64,000 nt of DNA from Doryteuthis pealeii (GCA_023376005.1 CM042145.1:59407115-59471114); one strand, 5' to 3'; counted from the first letter of the stretch, positions 1 to 10,703 are shown. Translations and numbers: made by a program. Notes: generated from the letters alone by a model not told the origin.

Positions 1-890
1 TTATAAGATAATAGCCAATTAAATAATTATCGAAATGAGTAAAAAAGAAATCTCCAAAAAAATTAATTATTTATTATTTTTTTACATTTTATTTTTCGAT
101 TTTTGGTACTTATTTTCTCATAGAAATGCCCCTGTAAATTTTTTTTCTATTCATAACTTCGGTCTTTTATCTCTTTATTTATACTGTAATTAGTACAGTA
201 CAAGATCAACTCGAAAGAATGCTGCCCCCCCAACATAAGGGGTCAAAATTAAGTGACCTGAATAAATGAAAGTTTTGAAAATGAAATAAATACTGAAAAT
301 TTCATAAGAATCCGATAATTCCCTGATTTTTGGTAAATTATTTTCTGTAGGGGGGCTAAAGTAATTTTGTCAAAAATGCATTTTAGAACCATTTGGGTAT
401 ACCTAATATAGATAGTATCGGTTCTATAACTATAAGTAAACAGTGGTAGATATCGTGAATAGAGTATTTATATCTCAGTTAGGGTAGAGTGTTGCTTTGT
501 TACTTTTCCAACCAAGCACTTAGTTATTCTTCCCACCAATTACCGTTGACTCCATGTCCTCTTCCTTTATGCATACTATATATGGAGCGACCATTTTACA
601 CTGTAAAGGCAGTAAGCAAAACGGCACCAAAAGGCTAAAATTTCGATCATGTGATCACAATAGTGCAAACTATAAGAACACATGCGCAGGATACAGTGTG
701 ACAATAATAAAGTTATGTTAGCGTGAATGTGCGAATCATTTTTTGACTCTTCCTCGTTTCTATAAAGAACATACATAAAAAATAATCATATATATGCGAT
801 GATACAACACGTTATTTATGTGCATATGTACATGTGTGTATTTTCATACAACCAGTAGATTTATTAATCTCATAACCTCTATCTCTCTCT
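1..890. other. AT-rich stretch without recognisable gene
   Basis: Only short open frames occur and none resembles a known family. The stretch is mostly A and T runs with a brief run of C near 225 and of G near 353. No SINE head, palindrome or tandem array was seen. Confidence 0.6.
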
Positions 891-1275
891 CTTTATATAT
901 ATATATATATATATAAATCTTATTATAATGGAGATTGTGGGTTTGTCTGTCTGTAACCGAAACTATATTACTATACAAGCCACAATTCCCTTTGTTATTT
1001 ACATTACATTCTACCTTACTTTATTTTATTTAAACCTCAATTATTGATAAAATTGTTTTACATCATTAAGACTGTTAACAATATCTACATACTAATAACA
1101 TGCAATTGTATTTATATACTACAAAATAGCGGTTTACAGTGTGAATGGAAAGGCTATTTGCATATTGATCCTAAAAATGTGATTTTAATAAATATATGCT
1201 TAGTATTATTGATTTCTAATTGTTTAGTTTTATCTTATGAATATGAGCAAAATTCTCTTCAATAAATCTTAAAAG
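891..1275 (+). repeat. dispersed repeat, family G
   Basis: After a (TA)n tract the sequence matches two other places in the window: 8,520-9,165 on the opposite strand and 30,023-30,460. Shared landmarks are a start near TATAATGGAGATTGTG, a middle with AACCTCAATTATTGATAAA and an end near TTTAGTTTTATCTTATGAAT. The ORF of 73 codons here is reproduced in mirror form in the 9 kb copy, so it is repeat sequence and not a gene. The class is unknown; some copies end near a C/G-rich palindromic motif after ACTAGC. Confidence 0.65.
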
Positions 1276-1312
1276 AAATCCCTAATTATATATATATATC
1301 AATCATATATCA

Positions 1313-1350
<38 letters not shown>

Positions 1351-1352
1351 AC
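1276..1352. repeat. (TA)n microsatellite
   Basis: Interrupted TA repeats directly follow the family G copy, as they do next to many elements of this window. Confidence 0.9.
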
Positions 1353-1725
1353 TAAAAGTGGAGGAATCATATGTAATTAGGGAGGTAATATTTTATTATG
1401 GAATAAAATAAAGGGGGATACACGAAGGCCTTTTCGACCGGTACTTTTCAAGTATATACACCGGCGACGAATAAAAGTCAGATTGTATAAGAAATTCAGA
1501 AGAACGAATGGGGGTGAGCCAGAGGGGGGACAAATAAAAAAAAAAATAAAAGGGGGGAGAAAGGGGGTATGTATGAACCCTAGGTTGAAACGGTTAGAAG
1601 TGTCTCCCAGTAAATAGAGAGTGTTTTGTAGTTTGTTTGCACAGAGTAGGCCGGGAAAAAGAAATATAAACAGCTTCGAGGATGGTTAAGTGCTGTGCAA
1701 AACGGAGAAGCCCTCGTCTGAATAA

Positions 1726-1730
<5 letters not shown>
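1353..1730. other. unassigned stretch
   Basis: Purine-rich stretch with G and A runs around 1,500-1,570 and a more balanced part at 1,600-1,720. No homologous copy was recognised elsewhere in the window and no coding signal is convincing. Confidence 0.5.
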
Positions 1731-1782
<52 letters not shown>

Positions 1783-1797
1783 GTGTGTGTGTGTGTG
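1731..1797. repeat. (TA)n(TG)n microsatellite
   Basis: About 23 TA units pass into TG units. The small minus-strand open frame across it reads the repeat as Tyr-Ile and is not a gene. Confidence 0.9.
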
Positions 1798-2530
1798 ATC
1801 ACACATTTGTTCTTTTTTTATCTTTTGTTGATTATTTTTATTATCGTTTCATAATTTCTTCAATATTTTCTGTCCAGCTGCAGTAAATATTTTATTGTTT
1901 GTCAACTGATTATTTTGTCTAGTCTATTTGTATTCTTTTTTTAGTCTTTCTTTACGAGTTTTACAAATAATTTTCTAGGTTTGTTTTTAATTTTTATTCC
2001 AAGCATATATCATTTTTTTGTCTGTTTTTATTTTCTGACGCATCTGTTAGTTTCAATATAAATTCTCTGTTTTTAATTCTGTCTCGTATTACCTTCTTTT
2101 TTTTTTTTTAAATAAAAATTATATTTTTTATTGAATTATTGTATTATTTTTCTGTGAAACCGTTAATAATAATCTTTTTATTTTTTCCATTTACAAATAT
2201 ATAATTCTTTGTATTTGAATGTCTCATTTGTGATTTATATGAATAAATTTTCAGTTTAAAACAATTTTTGTTTCATTTAATGTTTTATTTACATAATTGA
2301 AGTGGGGGTTGGCCGTAATGTATAAGCTCCGATTGATTAATAAATTGATTTTAAAGGCATCTCAAACTGTCTACGCTTATTTTATGCTTTAATGTAAAAG
2401 AATCGCGTTTATTGTACGTTACTATATACCTTTTTGTATATTTGTTTCTTAAAAGTATTTCGTTGGTACAAAATTAGTACCTTAACAAGCATTCTTTGTT
2501 TTCACCTAAGTCTCATGAGAGAATTACCAC
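1798..2530. other. T-rich stretch without gene
   Basis: The plus strand is strongly T-rich, with stop codons in all frames. Near 2,325-2,390 it carries the GATT...AAAGGCAT...CAAAC start motif that also opens family J-like copies near 36,870 and 48,380. Nothing else was recognised. Confidence 0.5.
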
Positions 2531-2612
2531 AGGAAGAAGTAATATGGTTTAGCATCTAGCCACACTGAAGAGACGTGAAACGGCAAAAAGGGTGTCTGTA
2601 GATGACTATTAT
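2531..2612 (+). repeat. 3' end of tRNA-hammerhead SINE (family E), degenerate
   Basis: The motif CTGAAGA (2,565-2,571) is followed by a weakened helix II and by AAAA where GAAA is expected, then by GTGTC and TGTAGATGACTAT. It aligns with the units at 17.3, 23.8 and 26.7 kb. The GTC cleavage site and three helix I pairs (ACA with TGT) remain, but the changed G12 position should kill activity. The unit ends in the same GATGACTA-TA tail as its relatives. Confidence 0.55.
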
Positions 2613-2756
2613 ATGCTCCCAAAACCCGGTAAAGCTCTCTAGAAGGGACTTTAAATCATTTTCACCGTTAGCGTAATGCAAAAGGCTCTCTGTTGTTTAC
2701 GGATTTAAGCTCTCTAGTGATCGTAGAATATATATACCAATGTATGTATTTATCAA

Positions 2757-2906
2757 TTAAAAGTCCGCTTTTTGCTGGCAGCTGCAGACGACCGAGGTGT
2801 TAAGGAACTGGACTGATGAAAAGTCAGTCGGCTTTTGCTCTCGGCTAGAAGTAGTTGCTAAATCTAGAAGAGGCGTGAAACGTCGAAACACAGTGTCTAT
2901 GGATGT
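2757..2906 (+). repeat. tRNA-hammerhead SINE (family E), degenerate
   Basis: It shares the GGAACTGGACTGATGAAAAGTC segment with the copies near 23.77 and 26.68 kb, where a tRNA B-box-like TTTCGATCCCG follows. At 2,862-2,903 lies GGCGT-GAA-ACGTC-GAAA, a good helix II and core, then ACACAGTGTC, which gives a 3-bp helix III and a GUC site. The upstream core reads CTAGAAGA, one base too long, so this copy is probably inactive. Confidence 0.5.
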
Positions 2907-3130
2907 CAAAAAAGTAAAGTTAGTGGAGCAACCTATTGTCAGTATCAGCAAGACAGCGAGGGTGTCAATCCCATTTTCTCTAGCACTTGTCCAAGGAGCG
3001 CTACACCTACCGTCAGCTTCCCACTTTATCGCACAGATCAGATTACACAAACTGTGCTACACATACGCTGGGTTGGCGGAGGCTCGTATCGAACTCCGAT
3101 TCGAAGGTGGGTGCTCTGGCGACTGACCTA
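2907..3130 (-). repeat. tRNA-derived SINE, family SINE-A, diverged
   Basis: This is a diverged minus-strand copy of the family best seen at 5,126-5,397. Conserved points are the reverse of the B box (TATCGAACTCCG near 3,087), the CGCACAGATC segment and the AGCGAGGG...CTATCCC-like segment. The A-box side is altered. It abuts the family E unit directly. Confidence 0.65.
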
Positions 3131-3700
3131 ATTCTTCCTGGTGGTGTTCTAGTTTCACTCAATTTATATGACCCAATTTTAAAGTCAAATATCTTGGTTA
3201 TATCTCTATTATCTATGGAATATTTTTGACGAATAGTATTGACTTTTTATGTGTCTTATAAATTGTAGCAATTCATTCTTTATATCTCTATATTTTCCGC
3301 CATGGGGATTACTTTGTCAAATATGGTTTCAGTAATTGATGGATAAACATCTTGTATGTCTAATTCTATTAATTCTATTTGTTTTTATTTTATTTTATTT
3401 TCTGTTTTTGAAACCAATTTCCTTTTTGTTTTTGTATTTTCTATTTTTTAAAAATGTCTCTTAATTTTTCTTTTCGACTTTCTTTTGTATATTTTCCGAT
3501 TTTTCCTGTTTCATTCTTTCTTTTGGTTTATTAATCTTCATGGTAATTTTGTTAGGACATTTTCTTTCTGCTCCTTAAGTGTGAAGTTTACATGTATGTT
3601 TAGTTATTTTGGTTTTCATTATTTTTAAATTAAATTATCTGGTTTTAGTGTGTTGGCAATTACTTTTGCTTCAAGACATACCAGAAGGCATACGAGATGT
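3131..3700. other. T-rich stretch without gene
   Basis: Long T runs, stops in all frames and no recognised repeat copy. Confidence 0.5.
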
Positions 3701-3705
3701 GTTTT

Positions 3706-3822
3706 TGTGTGGGTCTGTATATCTATCTATGTGTCCGTGTGGGTCTGTCTGTCTGTATATCTATCTATGTGTCCGTGTGGGTCTGTCTGTCTATCTATGT
3801 GTCCGTGTGTGTCTTTCAGTTA
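3706..3822. repeat. short tandem repeat of about 50 bp
   Basis: The phrase GTGTCCGTGTGGGTCTGTCTGT occurs twice in full and recurs in part together with TATCTATCTATGTGTCC, giving a compound minisatellite. The overlapping open frames of 85 and 62 codons are read-through of the repeat. Confidence 0.85.
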
Positions 3823-4098
3823 CGGAAACCATATTTAACAAAGAAATTTTCATGGCAGAAAAATAAATAGAAATTTAAAAAACAAACAAACGAGGAGCTG
3901 TGGTTTGTAAAGAAAAGGAAGTAAACGAAAAATATTTGATCGGAAATTATACCAAAACATATCGAAAGTGAATAAGACATACTATTCAGTCATAAATAAA
4001 CACATCCTTTGAATAATCAGTTTTTTTTTCCTATTTTTCATACTTACCTTCAGATTTATTTTCATTTTCCTCACATAGATACATTCACACACACAATA

Positions 4099-4170
4099 TA
4101 TATATATATATATTATATATATATATATATACCTTAAAGTTATCAGATTTATCTGATAGCTTTAAAGTTT
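4099..4170. repeat. (TA)n tract and 36-nt hairpin
   Basis: A (TA)n tract runs into a near-perfect inverted repeat at about 4,132-4,168, with arms CTTAAAGTTATCAGA and TCTGATAGCTTTAAAG and a 4-base loop. It may be a very short fold-back element. Confidence 0.75.
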
Positions 4171-4229
4171 TTATTTATTTATATTCTACTCCGTATATGT
4201 GAATATAATACATAAATATGTAGGAATAT

Positions 4230-4566
4230 ATATATATAATATATATACTAGCTAAAGTACCCGGTCCATGACCGGGAGCAATTACTCATCGTTAACGGGG
4301 AAAATAAGTAAAACAGTCCGTTTATTCAAAGAGCAGACATGAGGGTCGTTTGTTCCCCAGTATGCTTTCTTCTCACCGCGCGGTTGAAACCCTTTTGGGC
4401 TTCGGTTTTAATAAAGATGTTTTTGAAAACGAACGAGTCTTGCTTCATTATTAAAACAGCAGACCAGAATAACAGAATCTGTTTCGACCAGAGGAAGAAA
4501 TCAACCCAAAAGAAGGTGGCCAGTCGACGAAATAGAACTCACTTAAGAACTCTCATTCCTCTCCTT
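4230..4566. other. unclassified repeat end and flanking DNA
   Basis: At 4,247 the sequence reads ACTAGCTAAAGTACCCGG, then CCGGG, the same design as at 42,689, 8,527 and 30,023 (ACTAGC followed by a C/G-rich palindromic patch). It looks like one terminus of a widespread element of unknown class. AATAAAG occurs at about 4,408. Confidence 0.4.
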
Positions 4567-4604
4567 CCTGTTATATACCCAGCAGATGGGGGGTATATAA
4601 CAGG
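4567..4604. repeat. perfect 14-bp hairpin
   Basis: The arms CCTGTTATATACCC and GGGTATATAACAGG flank a 10-base loop. The core TTATATACCC also forms the arms of the hairpin at 60,221-60,250. Confidence 0.8.
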
Positions 4605-5125
4605 AGTAATGGTCATGAAGGGGTACACTACACCCACCAGATTTCCAGAATTAGAACTTCACCATTAAATACAGTTTAACATCATACACAGGACGCTGTA
4701 GTTTTGTAACCAAGCAACTACATTTGGCAACGGTCTGGTACATAAATAAATAAATTCTATTCTCTATAAAGACATTCTGCCTCAGACAAAATCAATTTAG
4801 ACAGAATCAAGTAATTACGAACACGTAGAGTTTTCTCTATTTTCTGATATGTAAGAAACTCTTTTTATTAAAAATTATTCGGCAAAACCACCTGCTCAAG
4901 TCCGGCGTCAAAGATCGGTTTCAAGTTAGCTAATGACAAGTGATCGTTCCCATGATGCTGTGCGGTAAATCAAACTGAAAAAAACGTAATGGACAAAGTT
5001 CCCAGACTCTCTTAGCACAGTGGTTCACACACTTATTTTAAATCCGGATCCTTATATGATGTATACATTAGTACGCCTGTTCCTAAATCATCAGTCCGTT
5101 ATCATCCGGAAACACGCTCTTGTTA
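4605..5125. other. unassigned stretch with family J traces
   Basis: The first 120 bases echo family J (GTAATGGTCATGAAGGGGTAC and ATACAGTTTAACATCATA, compare 47,270-47,350). The remainder shows no copy and no coding signal. Confidence 0.45.
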
Positions 5126-5397
5126 AAAATGTAAGTAAAGTAAAAGTAAAGTCGACGGGGCGGCCTAAAGTCTGTATCAGCCAATCAGCGAGGGAGTCTA
5201 TCCCTTTTCAATAGCGCTAGACCAAGGAGATTGTTTTTAGCATCTGAGGTGGAGCGCCACACCTACCATCAGCTCCTTACTTTACCGCACAGATCCCTGT
5301 GCTACTCATAACGCTGAGTTGGCGGGGACCGGTATCGAACTAGGAACCTTGTGGTTTCTAGCCGAACGCTCTACCGACTGAGCTAACCCGGCCCGTC
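5126..5397 (-). repeat. tRNA-derived SINE, family SINE-A
   Basis: Read on the minus strand it begins with a tRNA(Lys)-like head. The A box TAGCTCAGTCGGTAGAGC is at 5,387-5,370 and a B-box-like TAGTTCGATACC near 5,343-5,332. A unique body with the GGTAGGTGTGGCGCTCC segment follows, and the tail falls near 5,130 in GTAAA repeats. These two boxes are the internal RNA polymerase III promoter typical of tRNA-derived SINEs. Mobility would depend on a partner LINE. Ten copies occur in this window on both strands. Confidence 0.85.
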
Positions 5398-5489
5398 CAA
5401 ATTGTTCAAGATCCAATGCAAAAGTGTAATCCAGATTATCTGGTGTCGCTTGATTGCAGATTTATTTTTCCTATTTTATTTCACCCAAT

Positions 5490-5905
5490 TTAAAAAATGA
5501 TATATTCCAAATGGTCGTGTCGCTTGAAAAAAATGTACATGTTTGTTTTATTTATAATACTAGTACAAAATTAAAAAAAACACCCCCCGGGCGATGTAAA
5601 AATAGATTTTTGAAACATATTGCCTGAGGGGCGGGAGTAAAAAAAATCAATTTCAGTGAGTCTGTAGCCGAAGTAAGTAAAATCATCAAATTCATTAAAG
5701 GATTTAAAAAATAAAACAATTTGAAATGTAAACTTTAAATATGTATTAAATAAAACGAACTATATATAAATATATAATACCAGTCATGTTCAAATTTTGA
5801 GTGTATTTATTCTATATTATGACGATTTTGGGTAATGTGACGTAAGCAGTGACGTAATTTTTGTTACACACAAAAACCAGAAGCGAATCCCCATTATTAA
5901 TAGAT
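5490..5905 (-). repeat. dispersed repeat, family H
   Basis: This is the reverse complement of 49,990-50,420. Landmarks are ACTAGTACAAAATTAA, a CCCGGGCGATGTAAA patch, a long AT-rich middle and an end with TTACGTCACTGCTTACGTCA next to AATAATGG. That last part is shared with family G, so G and H may be one superfamily. No protein is encoded. Confidence 0.7.
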
Positions 5906-6255
5906 TAAAATTTTGAATTATGTAATATATTTTGGTAATTTTTCTTATGCCGTCCCGGCCTACTGCATTAATTTACGCTATGTTTTACCGAGCCAAAGTC
6001 AGGCGAATTTCTGGCCCAACTTAGATATTTTCCGAGTTGTGTTTTTGACAATTTTTTGTCGGCAAATTAATTTAGATATTTTAAACGCCTCCCCTTAATA
6101 TCTTTATCGGCAAAAAATGTAAATATTTTACAATCCTTTTAAGAAATAGGGAAAAAGAGTTAAATCAAAATCATTATACTTTTTACATATTGAACTATTT
6201 TGCAATAGCTCTTAAGTAAACATGTAAACTGTTGTAAGGACCAAATATTAGACAA
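5906..6255. other. AT-rich stretch without gene
   Basis: A 61-codon open frame is present but has no recognisable motif. No repeat copy was identified. Confidence 0.45.
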
Positions 6256-6660
6256 GTCCAATCTATACATTAATACTCGTGTTCCTTAATTGTACGAGCG
6301 TTATCATCTTTTCAACACCCTCTGGTTAAAATGAATCCGTACAGATGAGTGTCGTCACCTCGGCTAAATAATGGGCCACTCCGTTTTTATTATAAAGAAA
6401 GAAAGAGGACATGCTACACAGAAAAATACAATAGGAAAGAAAGAGTAAAGAGAACGGAAGCGAAAACGCTAATCTGTTTCAATTGAACATAATGAAAAAA
6501 GGAAAAGGAAAAGAGAAAGAGAGTTAAATCAAGATTATCATACTTTTTACATATTGAAATATTTCGCTATAGCTCTTAAGTATACATATCCAACTTTATA
6601 ATGATTAAATTAATATCATACTGTTGTATATCCACAGCTCCTCCTAGTTCTATTTGATAG
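6256..6660 (+). repeat. dispersed repeat, family I
   Basis: It contains the phrases ACTCGTGTTCCTTAATT, GTCACCTC(G/A)GCTAAATAATGG, a purine-rich middle (GAAAGAAAGAG) and AATAGCTCTTAAGTA...TATATCCACAG. The same order is found near 13.5, 28.7 (inverted), 30.8, 54.1/55.1, 57.3 (inverted) and 61.7 kb (inverted). The copy near 54-55 kb is interrupted by a solo LTR. Coding capacity is absent; the class is unknown. Confidence 0.75.
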
Positions 6661-6739
6661 TCACATTTTCTGGCTCCATGAAACTAAACCTCAGAGGAAG
6701 AAGCGAGAGACTACAGACCCCCAGCATATTTATGTTCGG

Positions 6740-7170
6740 CTAGAATAGTACTATCTGCGTTATTCGGACTATTGTCCCCATCTTCATTGTTATTTGTACA
6801 ACGTTTCGGCCGATATACCCTCCGGCCTTCTTCAATCCTGAGGGAAAGCAGTTAGAAAAATAATTAATTAGCACAACTCCTACCCCAGCTATGGTTAGCG
6901 GAATGAGAACAGGATACCCCCGTGGATAAATAAAGGGTTAGGTTCAAAGTTCCGTGATGGCTCCCGATTACGACAAGAAAGCTCCCGAGTTCGAAAAGAA
7001 GGTTTCCGAGTCCGAGAAGGTTCCCGAGTCCGACAAGAAATACCTGAAGAACGCCGGAGGGTATATCGGCCGAAATGTTGTACAGATAACAATGAAGATG
7101 GGAACAATAGTCCGAATAACGCAGATAATACTAATCGTCAAGCCTCATCTCAAACATTCAGAGAAATAGT
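6740..7170. repeat. family F element: divergent pair of hammerhead-like modules
   Basis: Two copies of one module face away from each other. The minus copy is near 6,796-6,840, with core TTGAAGA, one base off. The plus copy has CTGAAGA at 7,044-7,050, helix II strands GCCG and CGGC closing around a GAGGGTATAT loop, and GAAATGTT. Both arms continue with ACAATGAAGATGG...ACAATAGTCCGAATAA. Helix II has one extra A after the CUGANGA box, and helix III would be only one or two pairs. Confidence 0.6.
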
Positions 7171-7227
7171 CGGCTAGAATACTTAGTCCTGGAGATCTGA
7201 AGAGTACTTTCTGTCTCTCAGACCTCG

Positions 7228-7535
7228 GTGAAACAGACCCAGTTAAAACAAGAACTAAGATGGTTTATTCTAATTGATAATCGGGTTTTGTTTTACAACA
7301 TAGAGAAGCAACAGAAAGAATTATGGAATCACCAAAAAATAAATAGCTCCCTATCAGTAATACCATTGGGAAAGGCATTAATCCAACTATTCCTCCACCA
7401 GCTATGGGTAAAAAAATAAGGTAGACTGGGATCTGTAACCTTTGTATGGTAACCGGTTTAGGAAAAGGAAAACTCTGAATTTCAGCATGTTTAATCACTT
7501 ATAAGTTGACCTTGTGGCGCATCTTGTTCGTAAGG
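7228..7535 (+). repeat. tRNA-derived SINE, family SINE-B, body and tail
   Basis: The body phrases CAGCTATGGGTAA, GTAGACTGGG, GGTAACCGGTTTAGG, GAAAACTCTGAATTTCA and TTGACCTTGTGGCGCATC align with the full copy at 49,505-49,795. The tRNA head is too diverged to be certain. Confidence 0.65.
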
Positions 7536-7908
7536 TATAGGTAAATATATATATATGCATATGTTTAGGACTTTATTATTATTATTTGTCAACACGAGTT
7601 TCGACTAAATTTCGCTTACATACCGTATTCTTTTTAAAATTATTTCAAATGAAATAAAATGAAATAATAGAAAATAAAATATCAGGCATGCGAACAACAG
7701 ATCATGTTCAGGCCTGGGTGTTTTGATTTTCAAATATATATATATATATAATATATATATATATATAAAACTAAATTGACTTTGTGTCGCATCTTGTTCG
7801 AGCGAAGGGATTAGTAAATACATATATGTACAGGTTTAGGACTCTATCTCCTGAACTAAAATTGCACGGGTCTAAAAAAAATTCCTCTTTTAGCAAACTA
7901 TTTATGAA

Positions 7909-7944
<36 letters not shown>

Positions 7945-7960
7945 TATATATATAATAACC
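7536..7960. repeat. TA microsatellites with a SINE-B tail fragment
   Basis: (TA)n tracts lie at about 7,542-7,562, 7,735-7,768 and 7,911-7,955. Between them, 7,770-7,825 repeats the SINE-B tail (TTGACTTTGTGTCGCATC), so tails of this SINE are joined to TA tracts. Confidence 0.7.
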
Positions 7961-7964
7961 CCTC

Positions 7965-8236
7965 CGCACGGGCAGGATGTGACAAGGTCAATTTCTTTAG
8001 TGGAATTTAACAAATTTGAAATCAGTTTTCCTTCTCTTAGCCTGGTTACTTAGCCAAGGTTAAAGAGCTCAGTTTGTATAAATATTTACCCACAGCTGGA
8101 GGGAGAATAGTTGCATTTATACCTTTCTGGAGGCTATTGGCGATATCTGAAATTTAAACAGCCTCGTCTAGGATTTGAACTCGGTCAAAGAGTCCATTTC
8201 CAACGGCTATACCTATTACACCACACGCCTCCATAT
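7965..8236 (-). repeat. tRNA-derived SINE, family SINE-B, near full length
   Basis: Reading from 8,236 downward there is a tRNA-like head with A box GTGTGGTGTAATAGGTATAGC and B-box GAGTTCAAATCC. The SINE-B body (CCTCCAGCTGTGGGTAAATA, TAACCTTGGCTAAGTAACC) and the tail TTGACCTTGTCACATCCTG follow, ending in TA repeats. Confidence 0.8.
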
Positions 8237-8261
8237 AAATCCATATATGCACAGGAAGATC

Positions 8262-8395
8262 ATGATGTAATGATTAAAGTCATGGGAAATGGACTCGTCG
8301 CCCCGAGTTCAAATCATTTCTAGAAATGCCATAACAAGACGACTTTAGTTCCAGTCATCTTCTGAAAAAGATTTTATCTCGAAAATTCAAGAATA
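8262..8395 (+). repeat. tRNA head joined to a degenerate hammerhead
   Basis: The head has GATGTAATGATTAAAGTC (A box) and CGAGTTCAAATC (B box, near 8,298-8,309). About 50 bases on, TCTT-CTGAAAA (8,358-8,368) is followed by AGAT-TTT-ATCT, CGAAA and then ATTC-AAGA. TCTT and AAGA pair as a 4-bp helix I. G8 of the catalytic box is A and helix II lost its first pair, so activity is unlikely. The plan is the same as the units at 38.6, 58.0 and 63.8 kb. Confidence 0.5.
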
Positions 8396-8519
8396 AAATA
8401 CAGGTTAACACACAACACCATTGTTACCTTATTCTTTACACCTGCATTGTGATAGCCTTCAAAATCAACCTCCAAACCAATATATACACAATGCTTCAAG
8501 CAAATTATAAAACTCTCTT

Positions 8520-9165
8520 ATATATACTAGCAAATATATGCACCCTCCGGGTGCAAGTATTTTAGTTAAATTTTATAATAAAATATCATATTAAATTAGA
8601 AAGGCTAATGAAACTGAATAAGAATGTAGATAAAAAGATTTTGAACAGAGGGAGTATGATCGAAAAATATAACAACTTTGAAACTAACTCTTCCATCAAT
8701 TTCCATTACTCCCGTCTTTTATTGGTAAATTTTCCTAATTAAAATGTTTAGCTAAAATAGGAATTAAAGAATAATATTACAGTTATTTCTTCTTGTTAAG
8801 GGATTTCTTTTAAGATTTATTGAAGAGATTTTTGCTCATATTCAATAAGATAAAACCAAACAATTAGAAATCAATAATACTAAGCACATATTTATCAAAA
8901 TCAATTTTTTAAGATCAATATGCAAATTAGCCTTCCCATTCACACTGTAAACTTGTATTTTGTTGTATATATAAATACAATTGTATGTTATTAGTATGTA
9001 GATATTACCAACAGTATTAATAATGTAAAACAATTTTATTAATAATTGAAGTTTAAATAAAAATTAAATCCTGTAGAATGTGACGTAAATAACTAAGGGA
9101 ATTGTTACTTGAATAGTAATATAGTTTCGGTTACAGACAGAAAAACACACAATCTCCATTATAAT
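8520..9165 (-). repeat. dispersed repeat, family G, long copy
   Basis: The minus strand matches 915-1,275 from about 9,165 down to 8,815. The copy then continues to 8,527, where ACTAGCAAATATATGCACC and a CCGGG patch mark the far terminus; the same terminus occurs at 30,023. TA repeats flank the other end. Confidence 0.65.
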
Positions 9166-9189
9166 AATATATATATATATATATACGCA

Positions 9190-9780
9190 CACGCACAGGT
9201 TTAGAACTTTGCCTATGTCTCTTGAACTAACCTTGTGCAGGTCTAAAAATCGCATGTTCCGAGGTTCTTTTCTACCTATTTATGAATCAATATACAATGC
9301 TCCATGTATATTTTATGAGATACATATCATTTTTGCATCTTTAGGGAATTTAAAAAAAAAACCCACGGTGATTTTGCAAGATATTTTTGCTGCTTCTGTT
9401 CGAAGACAGTAGAAAGATTCAGTTTTCTTTTCTTTTCCACCAGAACAAATAAAATGGCTTCCCATATAAGAACTATTAGCATAAAGTTATATAACTTTTA
9501 TTAAGTGCATGTTAGTTTTGCTTTTAAGATTTGCTATTGGAATAAAAAAGACATTTTCCGCAGTAAAGGAATGTATTTGGGGTGGGGGTATTCTTTACGA
9601 GTGCCCGGATGGAAGTACAGATACAGACGATGAATTTTTTATGTTAAAGGCTTCGACGTTAGAATCAAACCGATGCATGTATGAAATAAATATGAATTGA
9701 TATCACCTAACTCAGAGGTTCTGTGCAATTTTATTGCTAACTTTATCTAATGTAATAACTTTCTTCTATAGAAGAATATA
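9190..9780. other. unassigned stretch
   Basis: Two short plus-strand open frames of 67 and 63 codons are present, without recognisable motifs or good codon structure. Nothing else was seen. Confidence 0.45.
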
Positions 9781-9803
9781 TCTTATATATATATATATAT
9801 ATA

Positions 9804-9934
9804 TTATAAAATGGATACAATAGAAACCTACTCGAGTTTCACCATAAGTATCTTCAGGTTTAAATCCACTGAATTGCAGTCGATCACACGTGTGTGTTCA
9901 TTGTCTCCCAACCATCGTGCCCATATTCACTGGT

Positions 9935-9976
<42 letters not shown>

Positions 9977-10116
9977 ATGATAATTTCACCGAGTAGATTC
10001 TAAATTTGTTGGCATAGACTTATTGGTAGTCAATAGGGGAAGACGTATTAGTATAGGCGTACTTATAATTTTTTAAAATATCAGAATAAAGAATGCTATA
10101 TACATTCTACTAATCT

Positions 10117-10155
<39 letters not shown>

Positions 10156-10282
10156 TACCAGTGAATATGGGCACGATGGTTGGGAGACAATGAACACACA
10201 CGTGTGATCGACTGCAATTCAGTGGATTTAAACCTGAAGATACTTATGGTGAAACTCGAGTAGGTTTCTATTGTATCCATTT

Positions 10283-10290
<8 letters not shown>
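9804..10290. repeat. fold-back element with about 150-bp arms
   Basis: The left arm (9,804-9,960) is repeated in reverse complement at about 10,140-10,288 with almost no mismatch, around a spacer of roughly 165 bases that includes (TA)n and (TG)n. Each arm carries the CTGAAGA...GGTGAAAC motif: minus at 9,857-9,851, plus at 10,234-10,240. That makes a divergent pair of weak hammerhead-like modules. Helix II is poor here, with ACT/GGT only. Confidence 0.8.
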
Positions 10291-10319
<29 letters not shown>

Positions 10320-10670
10320 TACCTGATGATATTAGAATTTCAAATTTATCAAAAAATCTATGGCTATTATTTGTGTTATTTTTTTTTTTTTTTTAGATGA
10401 GGGTTGACAATTTGTATTATTTAGACTTTTCGGGCTGTTATTCTCATCTCTATTGTTGTATACACGTTTCCAGCGGTGTGCTCTCCGGCCTTCTTCATGT
10501 ATTGCCGGCATGAAAGCTCCTAAGTTCGACAAAAATGGTTTCCGAGTTCTACCAAATCACCTGAAGAATGCAGGAGGGCACATCGGCCGAAACATTATGT
10601 ATTTAACAATGAAGATGAAGACAACAGCCCGAAAATAATAATAATAATAATAATAATACAATGTATCCTT
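10320..10670. repeat. family F element, degenerate divergent pair
   Basis: A minus-strand module near 10,468-10,500 and a plus module from CTGAAGA at 10,561 share the GGAGGGCACATCGGCCGAAAC region and the ACAATGAAGATGAAGACAA extension. Flanking AT-rich phrases (TTAGAATTTCAAATTTATCA) recur at 11,788, so the whole unit is duplicated there. Confidence 0.6.
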
Positions 10671-10701
10671 ATATCATTTTATTTTGAGATAATCCAGCGC
10701 A

Positions 10702-10703
<2 letters not shown>

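Noticed and set aside
2814..2840. CTGATGAAAAGTC as a hammerhead core
   Set aside because: No GAAA box follows a helix II here; the phrase is part of the tRNA-like head of family E.
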